Translations under genes and position numbers: made by a program | Shown here: positions 51,170 through 58,236 of the stretch, piece after piece | Layout: the number at the start of each line of letters is the position of its first letter | Numbering within the stretch: position 1 is the stretch's first letter | Origin: Streptomyces sp. Ru62 | GTDB lineage: Bacteria; Actinomycetota; Actinomycetes; Streptomycetales; Streptomycetaceae | Assembly (NCBI RefSeq): GCF_002920615.1 | Contig: NZ_PQSU01000045.1 | Span: 1-58,236, forward strand | Length of the DNA: 58,236 bases | Direction of reading: 5' to 3' | The notes under the pieces: generated by a model | Told to the model about the DNA's origin: nothing | Databases searched by the model: none | What the model saw: only the letters and a program-made list of their open reading frames with translations

Positions 51170-52168
51170 ATGACCACCGACCTGGCTATCGAGGCCGAGG
51201 GCCTCGCCCGCTCCTACCGGACGCGCACCGGCTGGCTGAGGCCCCGGCGCAAGACGATCGAAGCCGTCCGCGGCGTCTCCCTCACCGTGGGCCGCGGCGA
51301 GCTCTTCGGGCTGCTCGGACCGAACGGCGCCGGCAAGACCACCACGATCAAGATGCTGAACACGCTGCTGCTGCCCACCGCGGGCTCGGCACGCGTCCTC
51401 GGCCACGACGTGGCCCGCGACCCGCTGGAGGTACGCCGGCGCATCGGTTACGTCTTCGGCGGCGACCGCGGCCTGTACGAGCGGCTGTCCGCCCTGGACA
51501 ACCTGCGCTACTTCGCGGAGCTCTACGGCGTCGAACCGCGCGAACAGCTCCCCCGCATCCACGAACTGCTGGAGACGGTCGGTCTGAAGGGCCGGGAGAA
51601 GGAACGCGTCGAGGGCTACTCGCGCGGCATGCGGCAGAAGCTGCACATCGCGCGGGGACTGCTGCACCGGCCGGAGGTCCTGTTCCTGGACGAGCCGTCG
51701 ATCGGCGTGGACCCGGCGGCGGCACGCGAACTGCGCCAGATGGTCGCCGATCTCGTGAAGGGCGGCACCACCGTCCTGCTCACGACGCACTACATGGCCG
51801 AGGCCGACGAGCTCTGCGACCGGATCGCGGTCATCGCCTCCGGGACACTGCGCGCCGAGGGCACGCCCGCCGAGCTCAAGGACAGGGTCCGCAAGCTCGA
51901 CGTCATGGAGGTCGAGGTCCACGACGAGGTGCGGGAAGAGCATCTGCGCCGGCTCCGGGAGACCGCGGGCGTCGAGCAGGCCACCGTCGCGACCGACGGC
52001 ACCGTGGACGTGGTGACCGTCCACACGCAGCCGTCCCACGGCAGTCACGCCTCGGTGCTGGCGGCGCTCACCGGCCTGCGCACCGGCAGGGTGACCACGC
52101 GCGAGCCCACCCTGGAGGACGCCTACCTCTCCATCATCAGCGGCCCGGCCACGGCGGGGGGTGCGTGA
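51170..52168 (+). CDS. ABC transporter ATPase
   Basis: 332 residues. Walker A GLLGPNGAGKTTTIKML, Walker B VLFLDEPSIGVDP and the switch His in LLTTHYMAEA are normal; the signature reads GYSRGMRQKL rather than LSGGQ, a known variant in DrrA-like exporters. The C-terminal extension fits antibiotic-export ATPases. It overlaps the next permease start (TGATG) and follows the AsnB-like gene by 16 bases. It probably powers export of the module B product. Confidence 0.92.
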   Translation: MTTDLAIEAEGLARSYRTRTGWLRPRRKTIEAVRGVSLTVGRGELFGLLGPNGAGKTTTIKMLNTLLLPTAGSARVLGHDVARDPLEVRRRIGYVFGGDRGLYERLSALDNLRYFAELYGVEPREQLPRIHELLETVGLKGREKERVEGYSRGMRQKLHIARGLLHRPEVLFLDEPSIGVDPAAARELRQMVADLVKGGTTVLLTTHYMAEADELCDRIAVIASGTLRAEGTPAELKDRVRKLDVMEVEVHDEVREEHLRRLRETAGVEQATVATDGTVDVVTVHTQPSHGSHASVLAALTGLRTGRVTTREPTLEDAYLSIISGPATAGGA

Positions 52169-52965
52169 TGGCGCACGGTCCCGCACACGTCCTGTACCGC
52201 TTCTGGCGGCTGATGAGGGTCGGTCTGCGCACGCACGTGCTGTACCTGTCCCGCTCCGGCGTCGAGCTCGTCATGGCGGTCTTCGCCCCGCTCGTCTACG
52301 CGACCCTCGCCGTCCACCTCTTCCGCGCCGGGGACCATCCGGACCGGCTCCTCCAGGCGGCGGTGGGCGCGGGCCTGATGGGCGTGTGGTCCGCGGTCCT
52401 CTTCGGCGCCGGCGGCGCGATCCAGGAGCAGCGCTGGATGGGCACCCTGGAGACGCTGGTGTCCGCGCCGACCCGGCTGTCGCTGGTCCTGCTGCCGATC
52501 ACCTTCGCGACCGCCTTCGTGGGCCTGTACTCGCTCGTCGCCACCCTGGTCTGGGGTGTCGTGCTGTTCGGCATCCCCTTCGCGCCGGTGTCGCCCGGCC
52601 TGTTCGTGGTGGCCGTACTGGCGTGCGTGGCGGCGCTCGGCATGATGGGCCTGCTGATGGCCGCCACGTTCGTCCTGCTGCGCAACGCCAACGCGCTCGC
52701 CAACGCGCTGGACTACCCGGTGTGGATGTTCTCCGGCGTCCTCGTCTCCACGGCGTCCCTGCCGGCGTGGACCCGCCCGGTGACCTGGGCCCTCCCGACG
52801 AGCTGGGCCGCCCGCGCGATCCACGCGGCGACGGGGGGCGGCGGCGTCCTGTGGCCGTCCGCCGTCGCCCTCGGCCTCGGTCTCGGCTACGTGGCCCTGG
52901 CACTGGCCGCCCTCGTCTGGGTGGAGCGCCGTGCCCGCGGCGCGGGCACCCTCGCACTCACCTGA
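52168..52965 (+). CDS. ABC transporter permease 1 (ABC-2 type)
   Basis: 265 residues with six hydrophobic segments (for example PLVYATLAVHLF, GLMGVWSAVLFG, LVATLVWGVVLFGIPFA). The E-x-x-x-G loop QEQRWMGTLETLVSAPT is the ABC-2 signature. I use the ATG at 52168; a GTG three bases earlier is an alternative. Forms a heterodimeric DrrB-like channel with permease 2. Confidence 0.9.
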   Translation: MAHGPAHVLYRFWRLMRVGLRTHVLYLSRSGVELVMAVFAPLVYATLAVHLFRAGDHPDRLLQAAVGAGLMGVWSAVLFGAGGAIQEQRWMGTLETLVSAPTRLSLVLLPITFATAFVGLYSLVATLVWGVVLFGIPFAPVSPGLFVVAVLACVAALGMMGLLMAATFVLLRNANALANALDYPVWMFSGVLVSTASLPAWTRPVTWALPTSWAARAIHAATGGGGVLWPSAVALGLGLGYVALALAALVWVERRARGAGTLALT

Positions 52966-52991
52966 GCGCCGGACACAGCGGAGACACAGCG

Positions 52992-53789
52992 ATGACTGCT
53001 CTGACACGCGCACTGCGCCTGACCTTCCACGGCGGGGGTCTTTCCTACCGCGCCCTGTTCAACTGGACCACGCCCCCCATGTTCATCGGCACGCTGCTGG
53101 TGAGCCCGCTGTTCCAGATCTTCTTCTTCGTCCATGTCGGACGGAGCCTCGGGGTGGCCGACGACCGTTTCTACCTGCTGGGGAACGCGGTCCTGGCGAC
53201 CAGCGTGCCCTGTGTGTACGGCGGGATCATGGCCGTGGCCAACGAGCGCCGCTACGGCACCCTGGGAGCGGTGCTGCTCAGTCCGCGGTCCCGGGGCCTC
53301 ATCTGGGGCGGCAGGGTGCTGCCCTACGTCCTGAACGGGTTCGCCGTCATGGCCTTCATGATGCTCGCGGGCTCCCTCGTCCTGGGCCTGGACCTGCCGG
53401 CCACCACGCTGCTCGGCCTGGTGCAGGTGTTCGTCGTCGCCTCGGCCTCGTGCGCCCTGTTCGGCCTGGCGCTCGGAGCGCTGGCGATCCGCATCCGGGA
53501 CGTGTTCGTCATCTCCAACGCGGCCTTCACCCTGCTGATCCTCTTCAGCGGGGCCAACCTGCCGCCGGCGGCCATGCCGGGCTGGATGCGCGCGGCCGGC
53601 TCGGTGCTGCCGCTGTACCACGCCATCGCCGCGCTGCGCGGCGTCTTCGACGGGGCGTCGCCGGGCGTGCTGTGGTCGAGTCTGGGACGGGAGGCGGCGG
53701 TCGCGCTGGGATATGCGGTGCTGGCGTACGGACTGTTGCGGTTCTTCGAGTGGCGCAGCCGCGCCAACGCGGCCCTGGACGTCATGTGA
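52992..53789 (+). CDS. ABC transporter permease 2 (ABC-2 type)
   Basis: 265 residues from the ATG at 52992, with six membrane segments (LLVSPLFQIFFFVHVG, AFMMLAGSLVLGL, LLGLVQVFVVASASCALFGL). ANERRYGTLGAVLLSPRS is the ABC-2 loop. It ends 20 bases before the first TTGYCAA array, so the module B operon ends here. Confidence 0.9.
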   Translation: MTALTRALRLTFHGGGLSYRALFNWTTPPMFIGTLLVSPLFQIFFFVHVGRSLGVADDRFYLLGNAVLATSVPCVYGGIMAVANERRYGTLGAVLLSPRSRGLIWGGRVLPYVLNGFAVMAFMMLAGSLVLGLDLPATTLLGLVQVFVVASASCALFGLALGALAIRIRDVFVISNAAFTLLILFSGANLPPAAMPGWMRAAGSVLPLYHAIAALRGVFDGASPGVLWSSLGREAAVALGYAVLAYGLLRFFEWRSRANAALDVM

Positions 53790-53809
53790 ACACCGCTCGC
53801 GTACGGTGA

Positions 53810-53836
53810 TTGCCAATGTTTGTCAAGAGTTGCCAA
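53810..53836 (+). promoter_or_regulatory. Triple TTGYCAA direct repeat, 10-bp period (array 1)
   Basis: TTGCCAA (53810), TTGTCAA (53820) and TTGCCAA (53830) are spaced exactly ten bases apart, so they fall on one face of the helix. They lie about 120 bases before the small secreted peptide. Co-operative binding by the adjacent XRE-TPR regulator is the natural reading. Confidence 0.75.
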
Positions 53837-53956
53837 GCCGGGCTGGCTTGATCTACCTTCTACTCGCACCCGCCGGGCCGGAGCTCACCGGCCTGGCGTC
53901 TCATACCGCGCGTATCGCTGGCTGGATCCGTGCGGCCCATGGAGGGGGACTTAAAG

Positions 53957-54097
53957 ATGGGTATTGTCAGGCCCGCCATACGCGGCCTCGCGGCGCTGCT
54001 CGCCGTCATGGCCTTCGCGGGAGCGCTCGGGTCCGAGCGCCATTCGGCTGACACGGAGGTGCGCGCGTCCAGCCTGTCGAGCATCGACTGGCCGTAA
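53957..54097 (+). CDS. Small secreted peptide, candidate signal for the XRE-TPR regulator
   Basis: 46 residues from an ATG with GGAGGGGGAC upstream. It starts MGIVRPAIRGLAALLAVMAF, a signal sequence with basic head and hydrophobic core, then AGALGSERHSADTE, and ends with the polar segment VRASSLSSIDWP. There is no known family. Gram-positive peptide-pheromone precursors (Phr/PapR type) have this layout, with the active few residues at the C-terminus, and sit beside a TPR receptor, as here. No such short gene would be found by routine callers. Confidence 0.65.
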   Translation: MGIVRPAIRGLAALLAVMAFAGALGSERHSADTEVRASSLSSIDWP

Positions 54098-54136
54098 TCG
54101 CCGGAAGACGCTGCGCAGGCGATTCCCGTCCGGACA

Positions 54137-54162
54137 TTGCCAGCTTGGTCAATATTTGCCAC
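54137..54162 (+). promoter_or_regulatory. Triple TTGYCAA-like repeat (array 2)
   Basis: TTGCCAG (54137), TGGTCAA (54146) and TTGCCAC (54156), 9-10 bases apart, just before the regulator gene. It mirrors array 1, suggesting autoregulation. Confidence 0.65.
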
Positions 54163-54273
54163 TGGTGTGCCGGGCGTGGAATCATGCGGGGGTGGGTCAC
54201 TCGACCCATCCCCGTTCGGGCGTTGGATTCCCGCCGGGAAGGAAGAGAACATCTTTCCGCGCAGAGGTGGAAT

Positions 54274-55491
54274 TTGCTTGAGCAGCCAGGGTTCGGCAAG
54301 CGACTGCGCCAGCTGAGGCAACAACGGGGCATCTCGCAGGTCGACCTCACCGGCCCGGGAATGTCGGCCGCCTATCTGTCGCGGCTGGAATCCGGCAACC
54401 GCCGGCCCACCGAGCGAGCCGTCACTTATCTGGCGCAGCGTCTCGGCGTTCCCGTCGAGGTGTTCGAGGACGACCGGCCCGAGGACAGCCTCACCGACGT
54501 CGTCGCCACCGTGGCCGCCATGCCGGAACGCGACCTCGACGACGAGACGGCCAGGCTCCTCACCGACAGCCTCGCCGCCGCCGGCGACGCGGACGACCTG
54601 ACCCACTGGCACGCGCTCACCCAGCTCGCCCGGGTGTACGAGGTGCTGGGCGACTTCCGCAAGGAGCACGAGGCGCTGGTCCGGCTCAACGCGGTCAGCG
54701 AGAAGCTGGGCCGCGCCGCCCTCCAGGTCAGGGCCCGGCTCAGGCTCGCCCATTGCGCCCGCGACCTCGGTGACGCGAAGGCCTCCCGGGACGCGGTGGC
54801 CGAGGTGCTCAAGCTCAGCCAGGAGCGCCAGATGCGGCTGTCCGCCGCCGATCTCGTGCGCGCCCGGCTGCTGCTGGCGTCGGTCCAGGCCGAACTCGGC
54901 GACCTCGCCGAGGCCGCGCGGCTGGTCGACGAGGTGTGCCAGTCGCTGCGGGGCACCACCGGGGTGCTCGCGGCCCAGGCCTTCTGGAGCGCCGCCACCG
55001 TGGCCGCCCGGCAGGGCAACCACGCCCGGGCGGTGGAGCGCCTGCTGGAGGCCGTGGCCGCCATCGACAGCCGCGACGACCTGATGCTCTGGATCCGGCT
55101 CCGGCTGGCCGGTGCCTCCCTCTCCCTCGAAGCCGATCCGCCCCGGGTCGCGGACGCCGAGGACTTCCTGGCGCAGGCCGAGCCCGCGCTGAGACTCATC
55201 GGCACCCAGCGCCACCAGCAGGAACTGCTCTTCCTCCAGGCGAAGCTGGCCTTCCACCAGGGCCGGGCGGACCGCGCGGCACAGTTGCTGGCCGCCGGTG
55301 AGGACGGCAAGCACCTGCTGTCGTACCGCGACCAGATCCGCTTCGACGTCCTGCGCAGCCTGGTCGCCCTGCGCTCGGGCGACCGCGACGCCCTCCACGA
55401 CCTCAGGGACATCGCCGCCCGGGTCCAAACGGCGAACCTGCCCGACCTGGCGGCCGAGGTGTGGCGCACGGTCGCCCAGAACACGATCTAG
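54274..55491 (+). CDS. XRE-family regulator with TPR domain (RRNPP-like)
   Basis: 405 residues from a TTG with AGAGG six bases upstream. The N-terminal helix-turn-helix is FGKRLRQLRQQRGISQVDLT then MSAAYLSRLESGNRRPTERA. The rest is a run of TPR-like helical repeats (ALTQLARVYEVLGDFRKEHE, AFWSAATVAARQGNHARAV, LLFLQAKLAFHQGRADRAAQ). This is the layout of peptide-binding quorum-sensing receptors (Rap, PlcR, Rgg). It follows the small secreted peptide and array 2; the same heptamers lie in the divergent promoter of module B. Confidence 0.88.
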   Translation: MLEQPGFGKRLRQLRQQRGISQVDLTGPGMSAAYLSRLESGNRRPTERAVTYLAQRLGVPVEVFEDDRPEDSLTDVVATVAAMPERDLDDETARLLTDSLAAAGDADDLTHWHALTQLARVYEVLGDFRKEHEALVRLNAVSEKLGRAALQVRARLRLAHCARDLGDAKASRDAVAEVLKLSQERQMRLSAADLVRARLLLASVQAELGDLAEAARLVDEVCQSLRGTTGVLAAQAFWSAATVAARQGNHARAVERLLEAVAAIDSRDDLMLWIRLRLAGASLSLEADPPRVADAEDFLAQAEPALRLIGTQRHQQELLFLQAKLAFHQGRADRAAQLLAAGEDGKHLLSYRDQIRFDVLRSLVALRSGDRDALHDLRDIAARVQTANLPDLAAEVWRTVAQNTI

Positions 55492-55502
55492 GGATTCCCG
55501 TC

Positions 55503-55528
55503 CGCTGCCGGCCCGCGGGCCGGCAGCG
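55503..55528. terminator. 26-bp perfect palindrome
   Basis: CGCTGCCGGCCCG followed directly by its reverse complement, 12 bases after the regulator stop. It can act in both directions, since a minus-strand pseudogene converges. Confidence 0.65.
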
Positions 55529-55529
55529 C

Positions 55530-55905
55530 TCAGCCGGTGAAGAAGCGCTCGTCGAGGATGTCGACGAGCCACACCGCGGCCGGACCGCCCTTCTCCGACC
55601 GGCCCTTGACCTTCTTGACCTCGGTGCCGCGAGCACCAGGACGGCGCGGTCCCTGGCCGTCATCCGGGCCAGGCCGTCCAGCAGGGCCATCCGCAGCTCC
55701 GCGTCCCGCGCCGGGGCGGCCGTTTCCGGCAGCCGGTCGCTGGGGCGCTCCGTGGAGCTGCGGCGGCGGCGCCGGGAGAGGAAGCTGCGTACGAGCACGG
55801 TGTCGGCCTAGGCCACCGGGGCCTGCGCCCGGCTGATCCGCCGCCAGGAGCGGTACATCTTGGCGGGGGTCTCCTGAACCAGGTCGTTACGCTCCCGGCG
55901 GCATC
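55530..55905 (-). pseudogene. SigE-type ECF sigma factor remnant
   Basis: The minus strand reads NDLVQETPAKMYRSWRRISR then APVA, a TAG stop (55808-55810) and, in the same frame, LVRSFLSRRRRRSSTERPSD and LLDGLARMTARDRAVLVL. That is the region 2-4 order of SigE-family sigma factors (DLVQET, SWRRIS, RRRRRSSTERP, RDRAVLVL). A nonsense codon replaces the usual Tyr, region 1-2 is gone, and after VLVL the frame shifts into an unrelated C-terminus (GRSEKGGPAAVWLVDILDER) ending at 55530. A non-functional chimera. Confidence 0.7.
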
Positions 55906-55914
55906 GGGTGCCGC

Positions 55915-56112
55915 TCAGGCGGCGCGGGACGGGCGCCGGCCCGTCCGGGACCGGGTGGCGGGTCCCTGCCGGCCGCCCGCGATCACACGCAGACGACGCG
56001 CACCGGCATGGCGGGGTGGTTCCGGCGAGCGCGTCAGCCAGTCCTCCACACGGTCCATGCCGTACAACAGCAGCCCCACGAAGGGCAGGAGAAGGCAGGC
56101 AACGATGACCAC
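55915..56112 (-). CDS. Small membrane protein, conserved in Streptomyces
   Basis: 65 residues from a GTG with CGGGAGGGAG seven bases upstream. One N-terminal membrane segment IVACLLLPFVGLLLYGMDRV, then EDWLTRSPEPPRH and an Arg-rich cytoplasmic tail. I recall similar small hypothetical proteins in Streptomyces. Function unknown. Confidence 0.6.
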   Translation of the reverse strand: MVIVACLLLPFVGLLLYGMDRVEDWLTRSPEPPRHAGARRLRVIAGGRQGPATRSRTGRRPSRAA

Positions 56113-56451
56113 GGTCGGGCTCCCTCCCGGCAGGCAACCGTGGACGGGTGCCCACGGGGCGGCCCGCCACCGGGCGTCCGCGTGAACATGCTGTGTCCGC
56201 TCACCCCGGCCGCACCGGGCGATGCCCCCGCCGTAGGGGCCGGAGCGGCCACCCCGGACAGCAGGGCCGCCGCACCCCGTGCCGGGCGCATCCGCATCGG
56301 CTGCCGCCGCACACCCTCGCCCCTGCGTCCGGTACGGAGGTGTCCCCGACAACCGGCGAAAGGCGCACACCGGTCTTCCGGCAGGTCGTTTCGCCCACCG
56401 GTTACGGGTTAATCGAGATGTCCCGGACATTACGACCTTTCAGGAGGACGA
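56113..56451. promoter_or_regulatory. Upstream region of the CBS gene with a possible SigB-type promoter
   Basis: GTTT (56388-56391), a 14-base spacer and GGGTTA (56406-56411) approximate the stress sigma consensus GTTT-N14-16-GGGTAT. It lies about 40 bases before the GTG of the CBS gene. No gene seen elsewhere in this stretch. Confidence 0.4.
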
Positions 56452-56871
56452 GTGACCACCACGGCACGGGACATCATGACCAAGGGCGCGGAATGCGTGG
56501 CCGCCGAGGAGACCGTTCTCGACGCAGCCCGCAGGATGACCGAACTCGGCGTCGGCGCGCTTCCCATCTGTGGCGCCGACGACCGTCTCAAGGGGGTTCT
56601 CACCGACCGGGACATCGTCGTCGAGGTCCTCGGGGCCGGGAAGGACCCCGCCGCGGTCAAGGCCGGTGAGCTGGCGCAGGAAGAGGCCGTCACGATCGGC
56701 GCGGACGACGACGTGGAAGAGCTCCTGCGCACGATGGCCTCGCACAAGGTACGCCGGCTGCCCGTCATCGACGGCCACCGCCTCGTCGGCATCGTCGCCC
56801 TGGCGGACGTCGCCCGGGCCCTGCCCGACCGAGCCGTCGGCGACCTCCTGGAGGTTCTCTCCAGCGACTGA
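56452..56871 (+). CDS. CBS-pair domain protein
   Basis: 139 residues from a GTG with CAGGAGGACGA. Two CBS motifs: RDIMTKGAECVAAEETVLDA then LPICGADDRLKGVLTDRDIV, and VRRLPVIDGHRLVGIVALAD. A stand-alone CBS pair binds adenine nucleotides and often acts as an energy-sensing module induced under stress. The SigB-like promoter and the downstream RsbW/sigma pair fit that. Confidence 0.9.
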   Translation: MTTTARDIMTKGAECVAAEETVLDAARRMTELGVGALPICGADDRLKGVLTDRDIVVEVLGAGKDPAAVKAGELAQEEAVTIGADDDVEELLRTMASHKVRRLPVIDGHRLVGIVALADVARALPDRAVGDLLEVLSSD

Positions 56872-57031
56872 CTTCCCGTCCGCACGGCAGGAAACACGAC
56901 AGGAATCCCGGCACGAATACCGCGTGAAAGCCCTGCCACGGGTTCCCCCGCATTTCCTTCACAAACAAGGCGTCTTCGAGGAATGCGGGAACCGACCGAG
57001 GGCAAACGGTGGGGCAAGGAGGTAGATAACT

Positions 57032-57202
57032 ATGGTTCCCTTGCTGCTTGTTCTGCTCCTCGCGCTGATTCTGTTCGGCGCCGGATTCGCCATCAAGGTT
57101 CTCTGGTGGGTCGCCGTCGCCGTCCTGGTGCTCTGGCTGCTCGGCTTCGTCATGCGCTCCACCACCGCTGGTGGTGGTCGCGGCCGCTGGTATCGATGGT
57201 GA
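57032..57202 (+). CDS. Small hydrophobic membrane protein
   Basis: 56 residues from an ATG with AAGGAGG upstream. Two membrane segments (LLLVLLLALILFGAGFAI and VLWWVAVAVLVLWLLGFVM) and a short GGGRGRW tail. It resembles the widespread stress-linked family of tiny hydrophobic proteins. It is followed by a strong terminator. Confidence 0.75.
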   Translation: MVPLLLVLLLALILFGAGFAIKVLWWVAVAVLVLWLLGFVMRSTTAGGGRGRWYRW

Positions 57203-57220
57203 CCCTGACCCTCACCCCTT

Positions 57221-57263
57221 CACACGCGGGGACCGGCTGGAGCCCAGCCGGTCCCCGCGTGTG
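57221..57263. terminator. 20-bp inverted repeat, bidirectional terminator
   Basis: CACACGCGGGGACCGGCTGG pairs perfectly with CCAGCCGGTCCCCGCGTGTG around a three-base loop. It lies between the convergent small membrane gene and the anti-sigma-like gene, so it can serve both. Confidence 0.85.
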
Positions 57264-57275
57264 TGTGCGTCCGGC

Positions 57276-57698
57276 CTATCCGGCCGCCGAGGGCGAGGGT
57301 GGCTGGAAGCACGCGGTGACGTCCTTGCCGTAAGGGCAGCGGTGCACCTCCACGGTGTCGGCCAGCGCGTCGACCAGGAGCAGACCGCGTCCGCCCAGCG
57401 CACCGGTTCCGGGGTCGCGCTGCTCGGGCAGCCGGGGAGAGGCGTCGTGGACGGTGACGTGCAGACACGCCTGGTCCCACGTGAGGATCAGCTGTGCCGT
57501 GCTGCGGGCGTGCACATGGGCGTTGGTGACCAGCTCGGACACCGTCAACAGCACCGAGTCCACCAGGTCCGGCGCCGTCTCGGTCCAGCCCAGCGCCGCC
57601 AGGTGCCCGCGCGTCCAGTCCCGGGCCGCCTTCACCCCGCTGCTGACCGGCAGTGAGCGCGCCCATCCCACCGCCCTCACCGAGGAGTCCTCGGCCAT
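57276..57698 (-). CDS. RsbW/SpoIIAB-like ATP-binding protein (HATPase_c)
   Basis: 140 residues from the ATG at 57698 with AAGGAGGCGGAC. GHKL ATPase motifs: VLLTVSELVTNAHVHA (N box), LHVTVHDASPRLPE (G1) and GTGALGGRGLLLVDALAD (G2). In actinomycetes such proteins phosphorylate anti-sigma antagonists or bind sigma factors. Its neighbour on the other strand is a SigB/F/G-type sigma factor, a likely partner. Confidence 0.9.
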   Translation of the reverse strand: MAEDSSVRAVGWARSLPVSSGVKAARDWTRGHLAALGWTETAPDLVDSVLLTVSELVTNAHVHARSTAQLILTWDQACLHVTVHDASPRLPEQRDPGTGALGGRGLLLVDALADTVEVHRCPYGKDVTACFQPPSPSAAG

Positions 57699-57923
57699 GT
57701 CCGCCTCCTTCGTTCGTCCCGCTGGTCCCCCCACGTCTGCCCCGGATCCACCGAGAAGAGCACCCGCACCGGTACGCATCGCGAGCCCCCGGTCACCGAG
57801 CAGGGACGTCCCCCGATTCGTACGGGCCCGGGTGTAGGTGCAGGATGAGGGGGTAGCCGCTGCGATGACGCCGACCCCGGGGTCGGTGATGGCGGACAGT
57901 TCGAACGCGGGAGGGGAACAGCA

Positions 57924-58236
57924 TGGCGCTCACGAGCACGACGGCAGCCGAGACGCAGACCACCGAACTGCCCGAGGTCGCCGATCCCTCCCAGGTGGCG
58001 CCCAAGGACGCCCGGGAGCTCTCGCGGCTGTTCTTCGAGCAGCTGGCGGTCCTGGAAGAGGGCACCCCCGAATACAGCTACGCCCGCAACACGCTCATAG
58101 AGATGAACATGTCCCTGGTCCGCTACGCGGCCGGCCGCTTCCGCAGCCGTGGACCGGAGGAGATGGAGGACATCGTCCAGGTCGGCATGATCGGCCTGAT
58201 CAAGGCGATCGACCGGTTCGAGCTGTCGCGGGAGGC
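57924..58236 (+). CDS. RNA polymerase sigma factor, SigB/SigF/SigG family (N-terminal part)
   Basis: The first 104 codons are in the window, from an ATG with GGGAGGGGAACAGC. After a Thr/Glu-rich start comes KDARELSRLFFEQLAVLEEG then NMSLVRYAAGRFRSRGPEEM and EDIVQVGMIGLIKAIDRFEL, which is sigma region 2 of the SigB/SigF/SigG family. It directs stress or sporulation promoters. The gene runs off the right edge. Confidence 0.93.

Noticed and set aside
54145..54273. Extending the XRE-TPR regulator upstream to the ATG at 54145.
   Set aside because: The extra 43 residues cover operator-like array 2 and are not part of the HTH fold; the TTG at 54274 has a good ribosome site.
1..58236. CRISPR arrays and complete tRNA or rRNA genes.
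   Set aside because: No regularly spaced identical repeats with spacers were found; the tRNA-like sequences all lack their 5' half, and no rRNA segment was recognised.

Overview
The window is high-GC DNA with the hallmarks of a Streptomyces (or close actinomycete) chromosome: GTG/TTG starts are common, genes are packed with 4-base ATGA/GTGA overlaps, and typical Streptomyces families are present (SCO2400-like zinc-ribbon protein, SigE-type sigma remnant, RsbW-like kinase next to a SigB/F/G-type sigma factor, USP/CBS stress genes).

Layout. (1) 1-4.5 kb is an eroded insertion zone: a partial FG-GAP exoprotein, three 3'-fragments of a tRNA-Gly(CCC) gene at 726, 2743 and 4374 (attachment-site scars), a transposase remnant, a secreted protein, an SMI1/KNR4 protein and a CPT-like kinase. 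(2) 4.5-11.1 kb is a stress/energy block on the minus strand: zinc ADH, GH15 hydrolase, glucose-6-phosphate dehydrogenase, gluconokinase, a tandem USP, plus a broken beta-propeller lactonase gene. (3) 11.7-27.8 kb looks like one biosynthetic locus (module A): an AsnRS-like catalytic domain, Gfo/Idh-like protein, P450, HTTM membrane protein with partner, two HisRS paralogues, an MccF-like S66 peptidase, an SAM methyltransferase, two ATP-grasp ligases, an MFS exporter, an FkbM methyltransferase and a LuxR-type regulator. (4) 28.1-30.8 kb holds a Ser/Thr kinase and a SCO2400-like protein, probably not biosynthetic. (5) 31.1-55.5 kb is a second locus (module B) made of two divergent operons. Leftward: NagA-like amidohydrolase, PurN-like formyltransferase, NDPK-like protein, class III aminotransferase, Bfd-like ferredoxin, FAD oxidoreductase, NUDIX, HAD, MFS. 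Rightward: two HADs, dTMP-kinase-like protein, two paralogous cupins, Gfo/Idh, SDR, PPOX flavoprotein, AurF-type diiron oxygenase, nucleotidyltransferase, PqqD-like recognition protein, a 22-residue peptide, a glutamine-dependent asparagine-synthase homologue with an extra C-terminal domain, and a three-gene ABC exporter. It ends with a small secreted peptide and an XRE-TPR regulator. (6) 55.5-58.2 kb returns to stress functions (CBS protein, small membrane proteins, RsbW-like kinase, sigma factor).

How it may work together (inference). Module B is best explained as an unusual RiPP or peptide-scaffold pathway: the 22-residue peptide has a lasso-type YxxP leader signature, a partner PqqD/RRE protein and an AsnB-like enzyme, but no B2-type leader peptidase and almost no core; nucleotide- and sugar-type enzymes, an N-oxygenase and cupins surround it. 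Heptamers TTGYCAA at about 10-bp spacing lie before the small secreted peptide, before the XRE-TPR regulator and in the divergent promoter at 39.75-40.03 kb, suggesting that module B is a peptide-controlled (RRNPP-like) regulon. Module A has no such repeats and combines ATP-grasp ligases, aminoacyl-tRNA synthetase paralogues and an MccF-like immunity peptidase, which suggests a non-NRPS peptide acting on, or built with, aminoacyl-adenylate chemistry. No NRPS or PKS is present. I do not recognise either locus as a characterised pathway.
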